NCBI RefSeq assembly: GCF_900100295.1
Contig: NZ_FNEV01000007.1
Location: 62,001 to 126,000, forward strand
Length of the DNA: 64,000 nucleotides
Source of the DNA: Salimicrobium halophilum
Lineage (GTDB): Bacteria; Bacillota; Bacilli; Bacillales; Halobacillaceae
Reading direction: 5' to 3'
Below are positions 45,182 through 52,915 of the stretch, piece after piece (the first letter of the stretch is position 1; each line of letters begins with the position of its first letter). Both the position numbers and the translations under genes were made by a program. The notes below the pieces were generated by a model. The model was not told where the DNA came from and did no database searches. It was given only the letters and a program-made list of their open reading frames with translations.

Positions 45182-46921
45182 TTGAAGATGAAGTCGGCCT
45201 TTGTTGTGTTTTTATGTGTAATGCTTATGATTCCGGCGGCCGGAAGCGTATGGGCGGATAGTCACGAATCACCGTCTGTGGATACGGAAGCGGCAGAACT
45301 TAGAGCAACTCTGGATCAATTGTTTTCGGAGCACGCGTATCTTGCTATTACGGCAATGAGGAAAGGGTATAACGGTGATGGTGATTTCGATCAGACGGTG
45401 GCAGCTCTGAATAATAACACCGATGATCTTACAACGAATATTGAGAATTTATTCGGAGAGAGCGCCGGAAATATGTTCAATGAAACTTGGAGTGCTCACA
45501 TCGGTTATTTTGTCGATTACGTTACGGCAACAGCAGAAGATGATGCAGAGGGAAAAATGGAGGCTCTTGCTAATTTGGCGCAGTACAAAGAAGACTTTTC
45601 CGCTTTCCTTTCAGGAGCAACGAATATTCCACAGGAAACGCTCGCTTCTAACCTGCAGACGCACATCGATCAGTTGATCGGAGCGTTCGATGCGTATGTG
45701 GATGAAGATTATAATGAAGCCTATATGATGCAGAGTGACGCGATGCAGCATATGTATGGAGTGAGTAAAGCTCTGTCCCAGGCCATTGCGACGGAATACC
45801 CGGAGAAAGTGAATGAAACAGAAGCAGTAACGCCTGCGATCGATCTCCGTTCCGATCTTAATTTCCTGCTTTCCGAGCACTTCGGTCTTGCTCTTCAGGC
45901 TATGCAGAATGGTTATGATGGAGCAGAAGAATTTGATGCGAATGCAGCAGTCCTGGGTGAAAACACAGAAGAATTGGCCGCTGCTATTGAAGAAGTGTAC
46001 GGAGAAGAAGGTGGAGAGCAGTTCGAAACTCTGTGGAGTAACCATATCGGTTATTTCGTAGATTATGTACAAGCTACGGCTATGGACAATGAAGATGGAC
46101 GTCAGGCAGCACTTGATGAGCTCGATGAATATCGTCAGGACTTCTCTACCTTTATGGAAAATGCTTCTGGGGAACGAATTCCCGCGGATACGCTTGCTGC
46201 AGGTCTCCAAACACATGTCGATCAACTAGTTACAGCATTTGATAGCTATGTGAATGAGGATTATGGTATAGCCTGGATGACGGCACGTGAAGGTTATATG
46301 CATATGTTCACCCCTGCGAAAATCTTCAGTAGCGCGATTGTTAACCAGTTCCCTGAAGCGTTCATGGAAATGGATAACAGTCCTATGTTTGAAGACGTAC
46401 CTGAAGATTACTGGGGAGCCCAGTACATTTATCCGCTTGTAGAGCAGGGAGTCATCAACGGTTTTTCAGACACAATGTTCAAGCCTGGAGAACACGTAAC
46501 CCGCGCTCAATTCACAGCTTTCGTCGTCCGTTCGATGGATCTTGATACGGATAATGATATGCCATTTACGGATGTATCGTCCACATTCTATGACGAAGTA
46601 GCAGCCGCGTATGACGCTGGCATCACAAACGGGGTTTCTGAAACGGAATTCTACCCGAACGCTCAAATCACGCGTGAACAGATGGCAGCTATGATTATGA
46701 GAGCCTATGAATATTGGACAGATGAAGATTATATGATAGAAGAAGATTATATGTACGCTGACGAAGATCACATAAGCCCGCTTTTCGATGAATATGTAGA
46801 TGAAACCAGAGAGCTTGGAATCATGGTCGGTAACAACAACAATGAATTCAATCCTAAGATGAACGCAACAAGAGCAGAAGCAGCGAAGGTCGTATTCATG
46901 CTTCAAGAATCAGCAGAATAA
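45182..46921 (+). CDS. S-layer-homology surface protein with two His-containing helical repeats
   Basis: A 579-residue exported protein with a signal peptide (cleavage near VWA-DS, residues 26-28). Two homologous, mostly helical repeats of about 170 residues (about 38-205 and 222-390) each contain SEH, an HIGYFVDYV motif, LQTH.DQL and an HM motif. Three SLH domains (about 395-575: FEDVPEDYWGAQYIYPLVEQGVING and two more) attach it to wall polysaccharide. The His spacing suggests a metal- or haem-binding four-helix bundle. Start TTG, with GAGGAGGG 6-7 nt upstream; ATG at 45188 is too far from it. Confidence 0.8.
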   Translation: MKMKSAFVVFLCVMLMIPAAGSVWADSHESPSVDTEAAELRATLDQLFSEHAYLAITAMRKGYNGDGDFDQTVAALNNNTDDLTTNIENLFGESAGNMFNETWSAHIGYFVDYVTATAEDDAEGKMEALANLAQYKEDFSAFLSGATNIPQETLASNLQTHIDQLIGAFDAYVDEDYNEAYMMQSDAMQHMYGVSKALSQAIATEYPEKVNETEAVTPAIDLRSDLNFLLSEHFGLALQAMQNGYDGAEEFDANAAVLGENTEELAAAIEEVYGEEGGEQFETLWSNHIGYFVDYVQATAMDNEDGRQAALDELDEYRQDFSTFMENASGERIPADTLAAGLQTHVDQLVTAFDSYVNEDYGIAWMTAREGYMHMFTPAKIFSSAIVNQFPEAFMEMDNSPMFEDVPEDYWGAQYIYPLVEQGVINGFSDTMFKPGEHVTRAQFTAFVVRSMDLDTDNDMPFTDVSSTFYDEVAAAYDAGITNGVSETEFYPNAQITREQMAAMIMRAYEYWTDEDYMIEEDYMYADEDHISPLFDEYVDETRELGIMVGNNNNEFNPKMNATRAEAAKVVFMLQESAE

Positions 46922-46934
46922 ATGGATGATTAAA

Positions 46935-46960
46935 AACCCGCCGTCGTGGCGGGTTTTTTG
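46935..46960 (+). terminator. Terminator between the SLH gene and ohr
   Basis: Perfect stem AACCCGCC/GGCGGGTT around GTCGT with a T-run on the plus strand; the A-run before it lets it act on the minus strand too. Confidence 0.9.
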
Positions 46961-46971
46961 TGTGAATAGGG

Positions 46972-47394
46972 TTAAACCGCTTTCGCTTTGAGCTCTACAT
47001 TCATATTTCCACGTGTGGCTTTAGAGTAAGGGCATAGCTGGTGGGCTTTCTCGACAAGCTCTTCAGCTTCCTCCTGGGTGACCCCTTCGATTTCTACATG
47101 AAGCTTCGCAGAAAGACCGAGACCATCTGATTGTTTGCCAATGCTTACTTCCGAAGAGACGCGGGATGTGATTTCTTTCTTCCCTTGGGAAGCAGCCAAT
47201 TGAAGAGCGCTATCGAAGCACGCAGCATAGCCGGCTGCGAACAATTCTTCCGGGTTTGTCGCTCCCTCTTTGTCCTCTCCACCAAGAGAAGACGGCATAG
47301 CGAGATCAAGATTCAGCGTTTCGCTGTCCGTTTTGACAGAACCTTCGCGCCCGCCTTCCGCTGTAGCTTTTGCTGTATAAAGAATTTTACTCAT
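46972..47394 (-). CDS. ohrA: Organic hydroperoxide resistance protein Ohr
   Basis: A 140-residue Ohr/OsmC-family thiol peroxidase. Both catalytic cysteines are present, in GYAACFDSALQLAA and HQLCPYSKATRGN, with the Arg region GGREGSV. It reduces organic hydroperoxides using lipoyl-dependent reductants, which fits a genome with lipoyl dehydrogenases. It is divergent from ohrR, and its promoter carries a 20-bp palindrome. Confidence 0.95.
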   Translation of the reverse strand: MSKILYTAKATAEGGREGSVKTDSETLNLDLAMPSSLGGEDKEGATNPEELFAAGYAACFDSALQLAASQGKKEITSRVSSEVSIGKQSDGLGLSAKLHVEIEGVTQEEAEELVEKAHQLCPYSKATRGNMNVELKAKAV

Positions 47395-47418
47395 CGTTCA
47401 TCCGCTCCTTCTTCTAAT

Positions 47419-47466
47419 TTTAATTGTGCACAATTAAATAGTATACAACCAAAATATAAGTTGCAA
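47419..47466 (-). promoter_or_regulatory. ohr promoter with OhrR operator
   Basis: Minus-strand -35 TTGCAA (47461-47466), 17-bp spacer, -10 TACTAT (47438-47443). A perfect 20-bp palindrome with arms TTTAATTGTG/CACAATTAAA lies at 47419-47438, at the transcription start. The AATTGT/ACAATT arms match OhrR operators of Bacillus. ohrR itself has a -10 TATAAT at 47499-47504. Confidence 0.8.
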
Positions 47467-47521
47467 ATTATATGCATGAGGAACGGGGATGGCTTTGCTA
47501 TAATAGCTTTAGGAGGAATGA

Positions 47522-47971
47522 ATGATGGCCGAAGATAAAATGAAACTCGAAAATCAGATATGTTTTTCTTTATATGCGACGACGCGTGAAATGACGAAGC
47601 TGTATCGCCCGCTTCTTGCGGATTTGAATATCACCTATCCTCAGTATCTGGTGCTTCTAGCTTTGTGGGAGACGAGTCCGCTCAGCGTAAAAGAACTGGG
47701 GGAACGTCTATACCTTGATTCCGGGACCCTTACGCCGATGCTGAAGCGTATGGAAAAAGAAAATCTCATCGAACGCTACCGTTCAAAGGAAGATGAGCGG
47801 AGGGTGCTGGTAGGACTTACGGAAGAAGGACGCAAGGCAGAAGAGAAGGCGGCCTGTATCCCAGATTTGTTACTCGACAATATTGATATGAACGAAGAAG
47901 AAATCCTTAATCTGAAACATACCCTCAACCGGATGCTTGAAGGGGCCAGGCAGAAAGGAGAACATCAATGA
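47522..47971 (+). CDS. ohrR: OhrR, peroxide-sensing MarR-family repressor
   Basis: A 149-residue MarR-type protein with the OhrR hallmark N terminus [20 protein letters not shown], whose Cys (residue 14 or 15) is the single-Cys peroxide sensor. The winged helix [35 protein letters not shown] follows, with DERR in the wing. It should repress ohr until the Cys is oxidised. Two adjacent ATGs (47522, 47525) follow AGGAGG. The stop overlaps the rlmH start by 4 bp. Confidence 0.93.
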   Translation: MMAEDKMKLENQICFSLYATTREMTKLYRPLLADLNITYPQYLVLLALWETSPLSVKELGERLYLDSGTLTPMLKRMEKENLIERYRSKEDERRVLVGLTEEGRKAEEKAACIPDLLLDNIDMNEEEILNLKHTLNRMLEGARQKGEHQ

Positions 47972-48447
47972 AAATATCCATCATCAGCGTCGGAAAACTG
48001 AAGGAAAAATATTTGAAACAGGGCATTGAGGAGTATACGAAGCGGCTTGGTCCGTACGCCAAGACGGAAATCATTGAAGTGGCGGATGAGAAAGCACCTG
48101 AGAATCTGAGTGAAGCACAGATGGAAGAGGTGAAGCAAAAGGAAGGCGAACGTATCCTTTCGAAAATTTCCCAGGATGCGTATGTCATAACGCTAGAGAT
48201 CGAAGGGAAACTCCTTACCTCGGAGAAACTCGCCTCCCACATTGATAACTTGATGACCTATGGATCCAGCAAAATCGTCTTTGTCATTGGCGGGTCTCTC
48301 GGCATCAGTAAAGAAGTGCAGGAGCGGAGCGACTATGCTCTCTCTTTTTCTAAAATGACGTTTCCGCACCAGATGATGCGTCTGATGTTGCTTGAACAGG
48401 TATATCGGGCGTTCAGAATCATTAAAAATGAACCGTATCACAAGTGA
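47968..48447 (+). CDS. rlmH: 23S rRNA pseudouridine-1915 N3-methyltransferase RlmH
   Basis: A 159-residue SPOUT methyltransferase: [23 protein letters not shown] at the start, [12 protein letters not shown] and [25 protein letters not shown] in the cofactor knot, and the conserved end NEPYHK. It has full normal length. It is fused translationally to ohrR (ATGA overlap). Its last 18 bases are the position used as attachment site by SCC elements in Staphylococcus, and here an AT-rich insertion begins right after the stop codon. Confidence 0.96.
   Translation: MKISIISVGKLKEKYLKQGIEEYTKRLGPYAKTEIIEVADEKAPENLSEAQMEEVKQKEGERILSKISQDAYVITLEIEGKLLTSEKLASHIDNLMTYGSSKIVFVIGGSLGISKEVQERSDYALSFSKMTFPHQMMRLMLLEQVYRAFRIIKNEPYHK
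48430..48447 (+). other. Left attachment-like site (rlmH 3' end)
   Basis: GAACCGTATCACAAGTGA encodes EPYHK and stop. It matches the site at 51825-51842 at 14 of 18 positions; the four differences are all synonymous third-position changes or stop-codon variants. Confidence 0.7.
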
Positions 48448-48602
48448 TGGTAAACAGAAAAATCGAGATAAATATTGAGGAGAGTAAGCTTAATAAAAGT
48501 TAATTAATAGGTTATAATTTGATTGTGCAAATTGTCACTTCCTTTCTAAGGTAGTTGTGTGTGATAACCTCAATTATCCTTAGATTTCAGGGAGGCAATT
48601 TT

Positions 48603-48630
48603 TTGCTTACAAAGCCCTCAACAATAAAAT
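48603..48630 (+). promoter_or_regulatory. Candidate promoter of the helicase gene
   Basis: TTGCTT (48603-48608), 16-bp spacer, TAAAAT (48625-48630), about 55 bp before the start. The region is AT-rich, so chance matches are likely. Confidence 0.35.
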
Positions 48631-48690
48631 TCTATAACTTATCTCTTATAAAAGTTTTGACAATAAGAGAATGATAATGGGAGGGAGAAT

Positions 48691-51600
48691 ATGAATACAA
48701 GGAAAGATATTTTAGATGCTTGGATTACTATAGAGCAGCTGTCTGAAGGTTCTATTAAAAAGAGCGATAAATCACTAAAGCCTTTACGTACAGAAGAGGG
48801 GGACTGGAATCATTTTTTTTTAGACTTCTTAACTAAACAAAAAGAACAACAAAATGTATCCGATTATTTTTTTAAGAAGTCGGGGTTAGTTTTATATTTT
48901 GATATTTTCAACTTTCAAGAAGTTGTTGAAATCTTGAGGGAGAAATACAATATTTCTAAAACATACGAAGAAGTTAGCAACTCAGACAAGTTCACCTTTT
49001 CTTTATATTTTGATAACCAATTAAATTTTATAGCAGACAGATTCTTCTATACGGTGAGTGGTTATATTCACCAACATGGTAATTTTCCGAAAGATTTCTT
49101 AAAGGTTGAAAATTCCTTTAGAGACGAGTTGAATAGGAAATTTGATGAAGATTTTAATACCGCAATTTCTGAACTATTACAAAAGCATAATGTTTCAACA
49201 GAGAACTTTCGCTATGCATTTGTGAAAAACTTGGATAATGGAGATGTGAATTTTCATTCCTTCTTTATTGAAGATTTGAACAGAGCAAAGACAACCACTA
49301 ATAAAAATTTAAATCGATATTTTAATGGTTTTTCTGGGAATAGAAAAAATCTAGATGGCAACAAAGAGTCAATTCAATTTAATTCTAAAATTTTCGAAGG
49401 ATTAATTTTACAACCAAAATATTATCCGTTGGGACGGTTCCCAAGTAATCCTGATTATGCACTTTCATTCATGCAGCAGGTTTCAGTAAATCTAGCTTTA
49501 AATGATGGAAATGATATTCGGAGTGTCAATGGGCCGCCGGGCACAGGGAAAACAACACTGTTGAAAGATATTTTTGCTGATTTAGTAGTACAACAGGCAG
49601 CAGAAATTTCACAGCTTTCTGATAAGAGGATTAAAGGTAGTTTAACTTATTGGAAAAATGCTAAAATTGGCGTTTTACCGCATTCCATTTCTAATAAAAA
49701 TATTATTGTAGCAAGTTCAAACAATGGCGCAGTCCAAAACATTGTGAAGGAGCTGCCAAAGAAAGAAAAGGTTGCTGACGATTTTCAAAAGCAACTCGCG
49801 GAAGTAGACTATTTTAAAGATATTTCTAATTCAAAATTAACCGGTGAAGGTTTCGGAAAGAAACGTGAGATTAACAGTGAGATCTTAAACGAGGAAAATT
49901 GGGGTGCATTCTCGTTAGAAGGTGGAGCATCAACAAACATTAGCAAGTTACTTTTAAACATTGAATTCATTGAAAATGAGTTAGAAGAAAATTATAAAGC
50001 GAATACAGATGTATATCAAGAATTCTCTCGTCTCTATGATGAGTTAAAAATAGAAAGAGAAAAAATCCAAGAATGTAGTGAGAAAATGTGTTCTCTTCAA
50101 AAATTAAAAGCTAAACATAAGGAGCAATCCATTGCTTTTGAACAAGAAGAAAAGAAGAAACGAACAAATTTAAATTCACAAGAAAAAGAAGTAAAGCGTG
50201 AACTTGAAAGACTGAAACAAGAAAGTATACATATGCAAAAAGATTTAGCGGGCGTTTCCAATGAAATAAAAAATGTAACGGATGTACAAGCTCAGACTGA
50301 AAGGAATTATGATGTAGTTACTTCACAGAAGCCAAGTTTTTTATGGCTTCAGAAAGTATTCAATAAAACTAAAGTAGAGCATTATTTCAAAGATCTCAAT
50401 AATATAAATGATCAATTGAATCATCTTTCTCAACAAAAAACTAAATGGTTAAATGACCGTAAGCAGCTCGAAAAGGGGTTAAAGGAAAGTGCTGCAAAAA
50501 GTGAGTATTCTCAAAAGCAAATTCAGGATACAAAAGCTGAGTTCGACCGATGGATGACTGATCAACAAAATAATTTCAAGAAATTAAAACAAGAAATTGC
50601 GAAATTGGAACATCTCAAATCTCAAAGTGGCATTAAGGAACTGGATTTTTCACTTTCCTATAATGAACTCCAAAAGTCCAATCCATGGTTTACAAAGAGG
50701 TTCCGTATTTTACAATCAGAGTTATTTATCTCAGCCTTAAGAGTTAGAAAGCAATTCCTATATGAAAACAGAAAAAGTTTAAAAGCGGCCAGGATTATTT
50801 GGAGTAAACAAACTGAATATATTGCAAAAGAGAATGGAGATCAGTTAATTTCAGAATCATGGCAGTGGTTGAATTTCACTATCCCTGTTGTCAGCACTAC
50901 TTTTGCTAGTTTCGGTAGAATGTTTAAAAATCTTAATGAAAATTCAATAGGCAATCTTTTCATAGATGAGGCTGGCCAAGCACTACCTCAAGCTAGTGTG
51001 GGTGCAATTTTTAGAAGTAAAAAGGTGATGGTTGTGGGGGATCCATCACAAATAAAACCAGTAGTAACGTTAGATTCAAATGTTCTGGCCTTGATCGGCA
51101 GAAATTACAATGTTGATGAAAAGTTTGTCTCTGCTGATGCGTCTACTCAAACTATTGTGGATGACGCAAGTCAGTATGGTTTCAAAAAGAAGGATGATGA
51201 ATGGATTGGTATACCGCTTTGGGTCCATAGGCGTTCGAACTATCCGATGTTTACGATTGCAAATGAAATTTCATATAATGGGTTAATGGTACAAGGTAAG
51301 TTAGAAGAAGAGTCAAAAGGAATATCAAAATGGTACCATTCAACTGGTAAAGCAAATGACAAATTTGTTAAAGAACAAGCTGACTTACTGAAAAATCTAA
51401 TTGATCAACGTTTACAGGAAAATCCAGATTTAGCGGATGATATTTATGTTATATCACCTTTTAAAAATGTGGCTTATCAACTTGCTCGAGTTTTAGATGA
51501 AATTAACTTCACGAAACGAGAAAATGGGAAAGTGTCGAATGTTGGAACGGTACATACTTTTCAAGGGAAAGAAGCAAAAATTGTCTATTTTGTTCTTGGA

Positions 51601-51780
51601 TCGGACTCTAATAGCAGTGGTGCAGCGAGGTGGGCTGTTTCTGAACCAAATATGATGAATGTTGCAGCTACAAGAGCAAAAGAAGAGTTTTATATAATTG
51701 GCAATAAGAAATTGTATGGAGCACTTGGCAGTGAAGTGGCGAATAAAACGATTTCGATTATTGACGACTATAATAGGTAA
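48691..51780 (+). CDS. Large SF1 (Upf1/Dna2-like) helicase of the rlmH island
   Basis: A 1029-residue protein. An uncharacterised N-terminal region (1-260) precedes Walker A GPPGTGKTT (281-289). A long charged coiled-coil insertion (about 425-640) lies between motifs I and II, followed by Walker B DEAGQ (759-763), motif III GDPSQIKPV (783-791), GTVHTFQGKEA (952-962) and AATRAKEEFYIIGN (about 991-1004). All motor motifs look intact. No nuclease or other effector domain is recognised. Its codon and base use is far more AT-rich than its neighbours. As a lone island gene it may be a phage-defence helicase; this is an inference. GGGAGGGAGA precedes the ATG. Confidence 0.8.
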   Translation: MNTRKDILDAWITIEQLSEGSIKKSDKSLKPLRTEEGDWNHFFLDFLTKQKEQQNVSDYFFKKSGLVLYFDIFNFQEVVEILREKYNISKTYEEVSNSDKFTFSLYFDNQLNFIADRFFYTVSGYIHQHGNFPKDFLKVENSFRDELNRKFDEDFNTAISELLQKHNVSTENFRYAFVKNLDNGDVNFHSFFIEDLNRAKTTTNKNLNRYFNGFSGNRKNLDGNKESIQFNSKIFEGLILQPKYYPLGRFPSNPDYALSFMQQVSVNLALNDGNDIRSVNGPPGTGKTTLLKDIFADLVVQQAAEISQLSDKRIKGSLTYWKNAKIGVLPHSISNKNIIVASSNNGAVQNIVKELPKKEKVADDFQKQLAEVDYFKDISNSKLTGEGFGKKREINSEILNEENWGAFSLEGGASTNISKLLLNIEFIENELEENYKANTDVYQEFSRLYDELKIEREKIQECSEKMCSLQKLKAKHKEQSIAFEQEEKKKRTNLNSQEKEVKRELERLKQESIHMQKDLAGVSNEIKNVTDVQAQTERNYDVVTSQKPSFLWLQKVFNKTKVEHYFKDLNNINDQLNHLSQQKTKWLNDRKQLEKGLKESAAKSEYSQKQIQDTKAEFDRWMTDQQNNFKKLKQEIAKLEHLKSQSGIKELDFSLSYNELQKSNPWFTKRFRILQSELFISALRVRKQFLYENRKSLKAARIIWSKQTEYIAKENGDQLISESWQWLNFTIPVVSTTFASFGRMFKNLNENSIGNLFIDEAGQALPQASVGAIFRSKKVMVVGDPSQIKPVVTLDSNVLALIGRNYNVDEKFVSADASTQTIVDDASQYGFKKKDDEWIGIPLWVHRRSNYPMFTIANEISYNGLMVQGKLEEESKGISKWYHSTGKANDKFVKEQADLLKNLIDQRLQENPDLADDIYVISPFKNVAYQLARVLDEINFTKRENGKVSNVGTVHTFQGKEAKIVYFVLGSDSNSSGAARWAVSEPNMMNVAATRAKEEFYIIGNKKLYGALGSEVANKTISIIDDYNR

Positions 51781-51824
51781 TCAAATGAATATATAGTGTA
51801 TTGGATTTGCAAATCAACCCTGGT

Positions 51825-51842
51825 GAGCCGTACCACAAATAA
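51825..51842 (+). other. Right attachment-like site (second rlmH tail)
   Basis: GAGCCGTACCACAAATAA, preceded by GGT, encodes GEPYHK and stop, the usual RlmH ending. It stands alone, with no RlmH frame upstream, and marks the right edge of the AT-rich island. Confidence 0.7.
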
Positions 51843-51877
51843 GTACAGAGGTCAGCGATCATAGATGCTGATTATTC

Positions 51878-51909
51878 AAAAAGCCGCCGCTAATCGAGGC
51901 GGCTTTTTC
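51878..51909 (+). terminator. Terminator right of the island (probably the original rlmH terminator)
   Basis: AAAAAGCCGCC pairs perfectly with GGCGGCTTTTT around GCTAATCGA, 35 bp after the second rlmH stop codon. Confidence 0.85.
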
Positions 51910-51939
51910 TACTATTCAGAATAGGAAGTAGAAATACAC

Positions 51940-51993
51940 TGTATCGCCTGGCGATACAACAAGTGTAAATTTCTTGTATCGTGTGACGATATA
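51940..51993 (+). promoter_or_regulatory. Two 8-3-8 operators upstream of the HTH/coiled-coil gene
   Basis: TGTATCGC-CTG-GCGATACA (51940-51958) is a perfect inverted repeat. TGTATCGT-GTG-ACGATATA (51975-51993) is the same with one mismatch, 35 bp away. A -10-like TATACT (51990-51995) overlaps the second. More CGATATA/CGATACA words occur around the start codon and inside the gene. Confidence 0.65.
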
Positions 51994-52043
51994 CTCTTGA
52001 AAAAGCGCTTCAAAGGGTGCATATTTAAGGGAGGAGGTACGAT

Positions 52044-52739
52044 ATGCGAAACGATATACAACCCAACGAACGTGCTTATTCAACGAAAGAAGTCGCTGAA
52101 GAGCTTAACATTGCCACTCCGACCGTCAGGAAGTATGGACAGGTATTAGAAAGAAGCGGGTATGAGTTCTTTAAGAACGGCACACGCCGAGTGTTCGTTC
52201 AATCCGATATCGAAGCGCTACAAACGATACGCGATACGGAAAAGTCTCTGGAAGTAATCGCCATAGAACTCGTCAAACAGCAAAAAAACCGCTTAACCTC
52301 CGACTCCACCGATATAGCGACCGCCGATACATACGATATGCCGATCGAAGATCCTCACAAAATGCGTGAACTGCTTGTCTACATTTCCCAAGAGCTTGCC
52401 GCTTCCCGAGAAATGAACGCCAAGCTCGCGACCGATATGGAAGAAATGAAAGAAACGGTGGGTCGCCTGCGTCAGGATCACCATGCCATCAGCTCAGGCA
52501 TCGGGAACTCGACCCAGAAAATGAACAAGTTGATTGACCAGCAGCAAAAACAATACGAGGAAATGCTGGAAGAAGAAAAAGAAAAGAACGATCAGTTGCA
52601 AAAAGAGATTGAAGATATGAGGAGAGAACAGCAGGAAGTGTGGCATGCCCAGGAGGAATTCAATTCACGTCTGGAATCTAAGATGACAGAACAAAGAAGC
52701 GGGTTTCAAAAGTTCATGGCATTCTTCACTCGTAAATAA
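52044..52739 (+). CDS. MerR-like HTH / coiled-coil DNA-binding protein (DUF3967 type)
   Basis: A 231-residue protein. The N-terminal MerR-like helix-turn-helix (about 11-65: YSTKEVAEELNIATPTVRKYGQVLERSGYEF) is followed by a linker with DMPIEDPHKMRELL, then a long coiled coil (about 105-215, rich in Glu, Gln, Lys) and a basic C terminus. The layout resembles DUF3967 proteins of Bacillus plasmids and chromosomes, and also RacA. Strong GGGAGGAGG binding site. It probably represses itself through the palindromes upstream. Cellular role unknown. Confidence 0.75.
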   Translation: MRNDIQPNERAYSTKEVAEELNIATPTVRKYGQVLERSGYEFFKNGTRRVFVQSDIEALQTIRDTEKSLEVIAIELVKQQKNRLTSDSTDIATADTYDMPIEDPHKMRELLVYISQELAASREMNAKLATDMEEMKETVGRLRQDHHAISSGIGNSTQKMNKLIDQQQKQYEEMLEEEKEKNDQLQKEIEDMRREQQEVWHAQEEFNSRLESKMTEQRSGFQKFMAFFTRK

Positions 52740-52821
52740 ATCAATCGTATTTATGATGAGATGAACATTTTGTAGGTTGATTATTTCCCGGGAAATGCTG
52801 CATGTTTACATGAACATTAAT

Positions 52822-52858
52822 AAAGCTGAATCACCTGTATCGTGATTCAGCTTTTTTG
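52822..52858. terminator. Terminator between convergent genes
   Basis: AAAGCTGAATCAC pairs perfectly with GTGATTCAGCTTT around CTGTATC, followed by TTTTG on the plus strand. Confidence 0.88.
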
Positions 52859-52915
52859 CGATTGTCCTTAGGTCTGACCGAGGATGGGCATTCGATAGTG
52901 GATCATTTATCGTTA

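Larger units (their letters stand above)
48448..51842 (+). mobile_element. AT-rich island inserted at rlmH (SCC-like site)
   Basis: Base composition changes sharply at the rlmH stop codon and back again at 51.82 kb. The island carries one large gene plus a 243-bp AT-rich leader. It ends in a second rlmH tail (GEPYHK and stop, 51822-51842) followed by a strong terminator that probably once served rlmH. No recombinase gene (ccr type), transposase or clear terminal inverted repeat is present. It may be a remnant, or an element mobilised in trans. Confidence 0.65.

Noticed and set aside
48448-51842. Complete SCC element
   Set aside because: No ccr recombinase, no terminal inverted repeats and only one cargo gene could be seen, so only SCC-like insertion at rlmH is claimed.
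52044-52739. RacA orthologue
   Set aside because: The HTH plus coiled-coil layout is similar, but the sequence does not resemble RacA closely enough and DUF3967-type proteins fit better.
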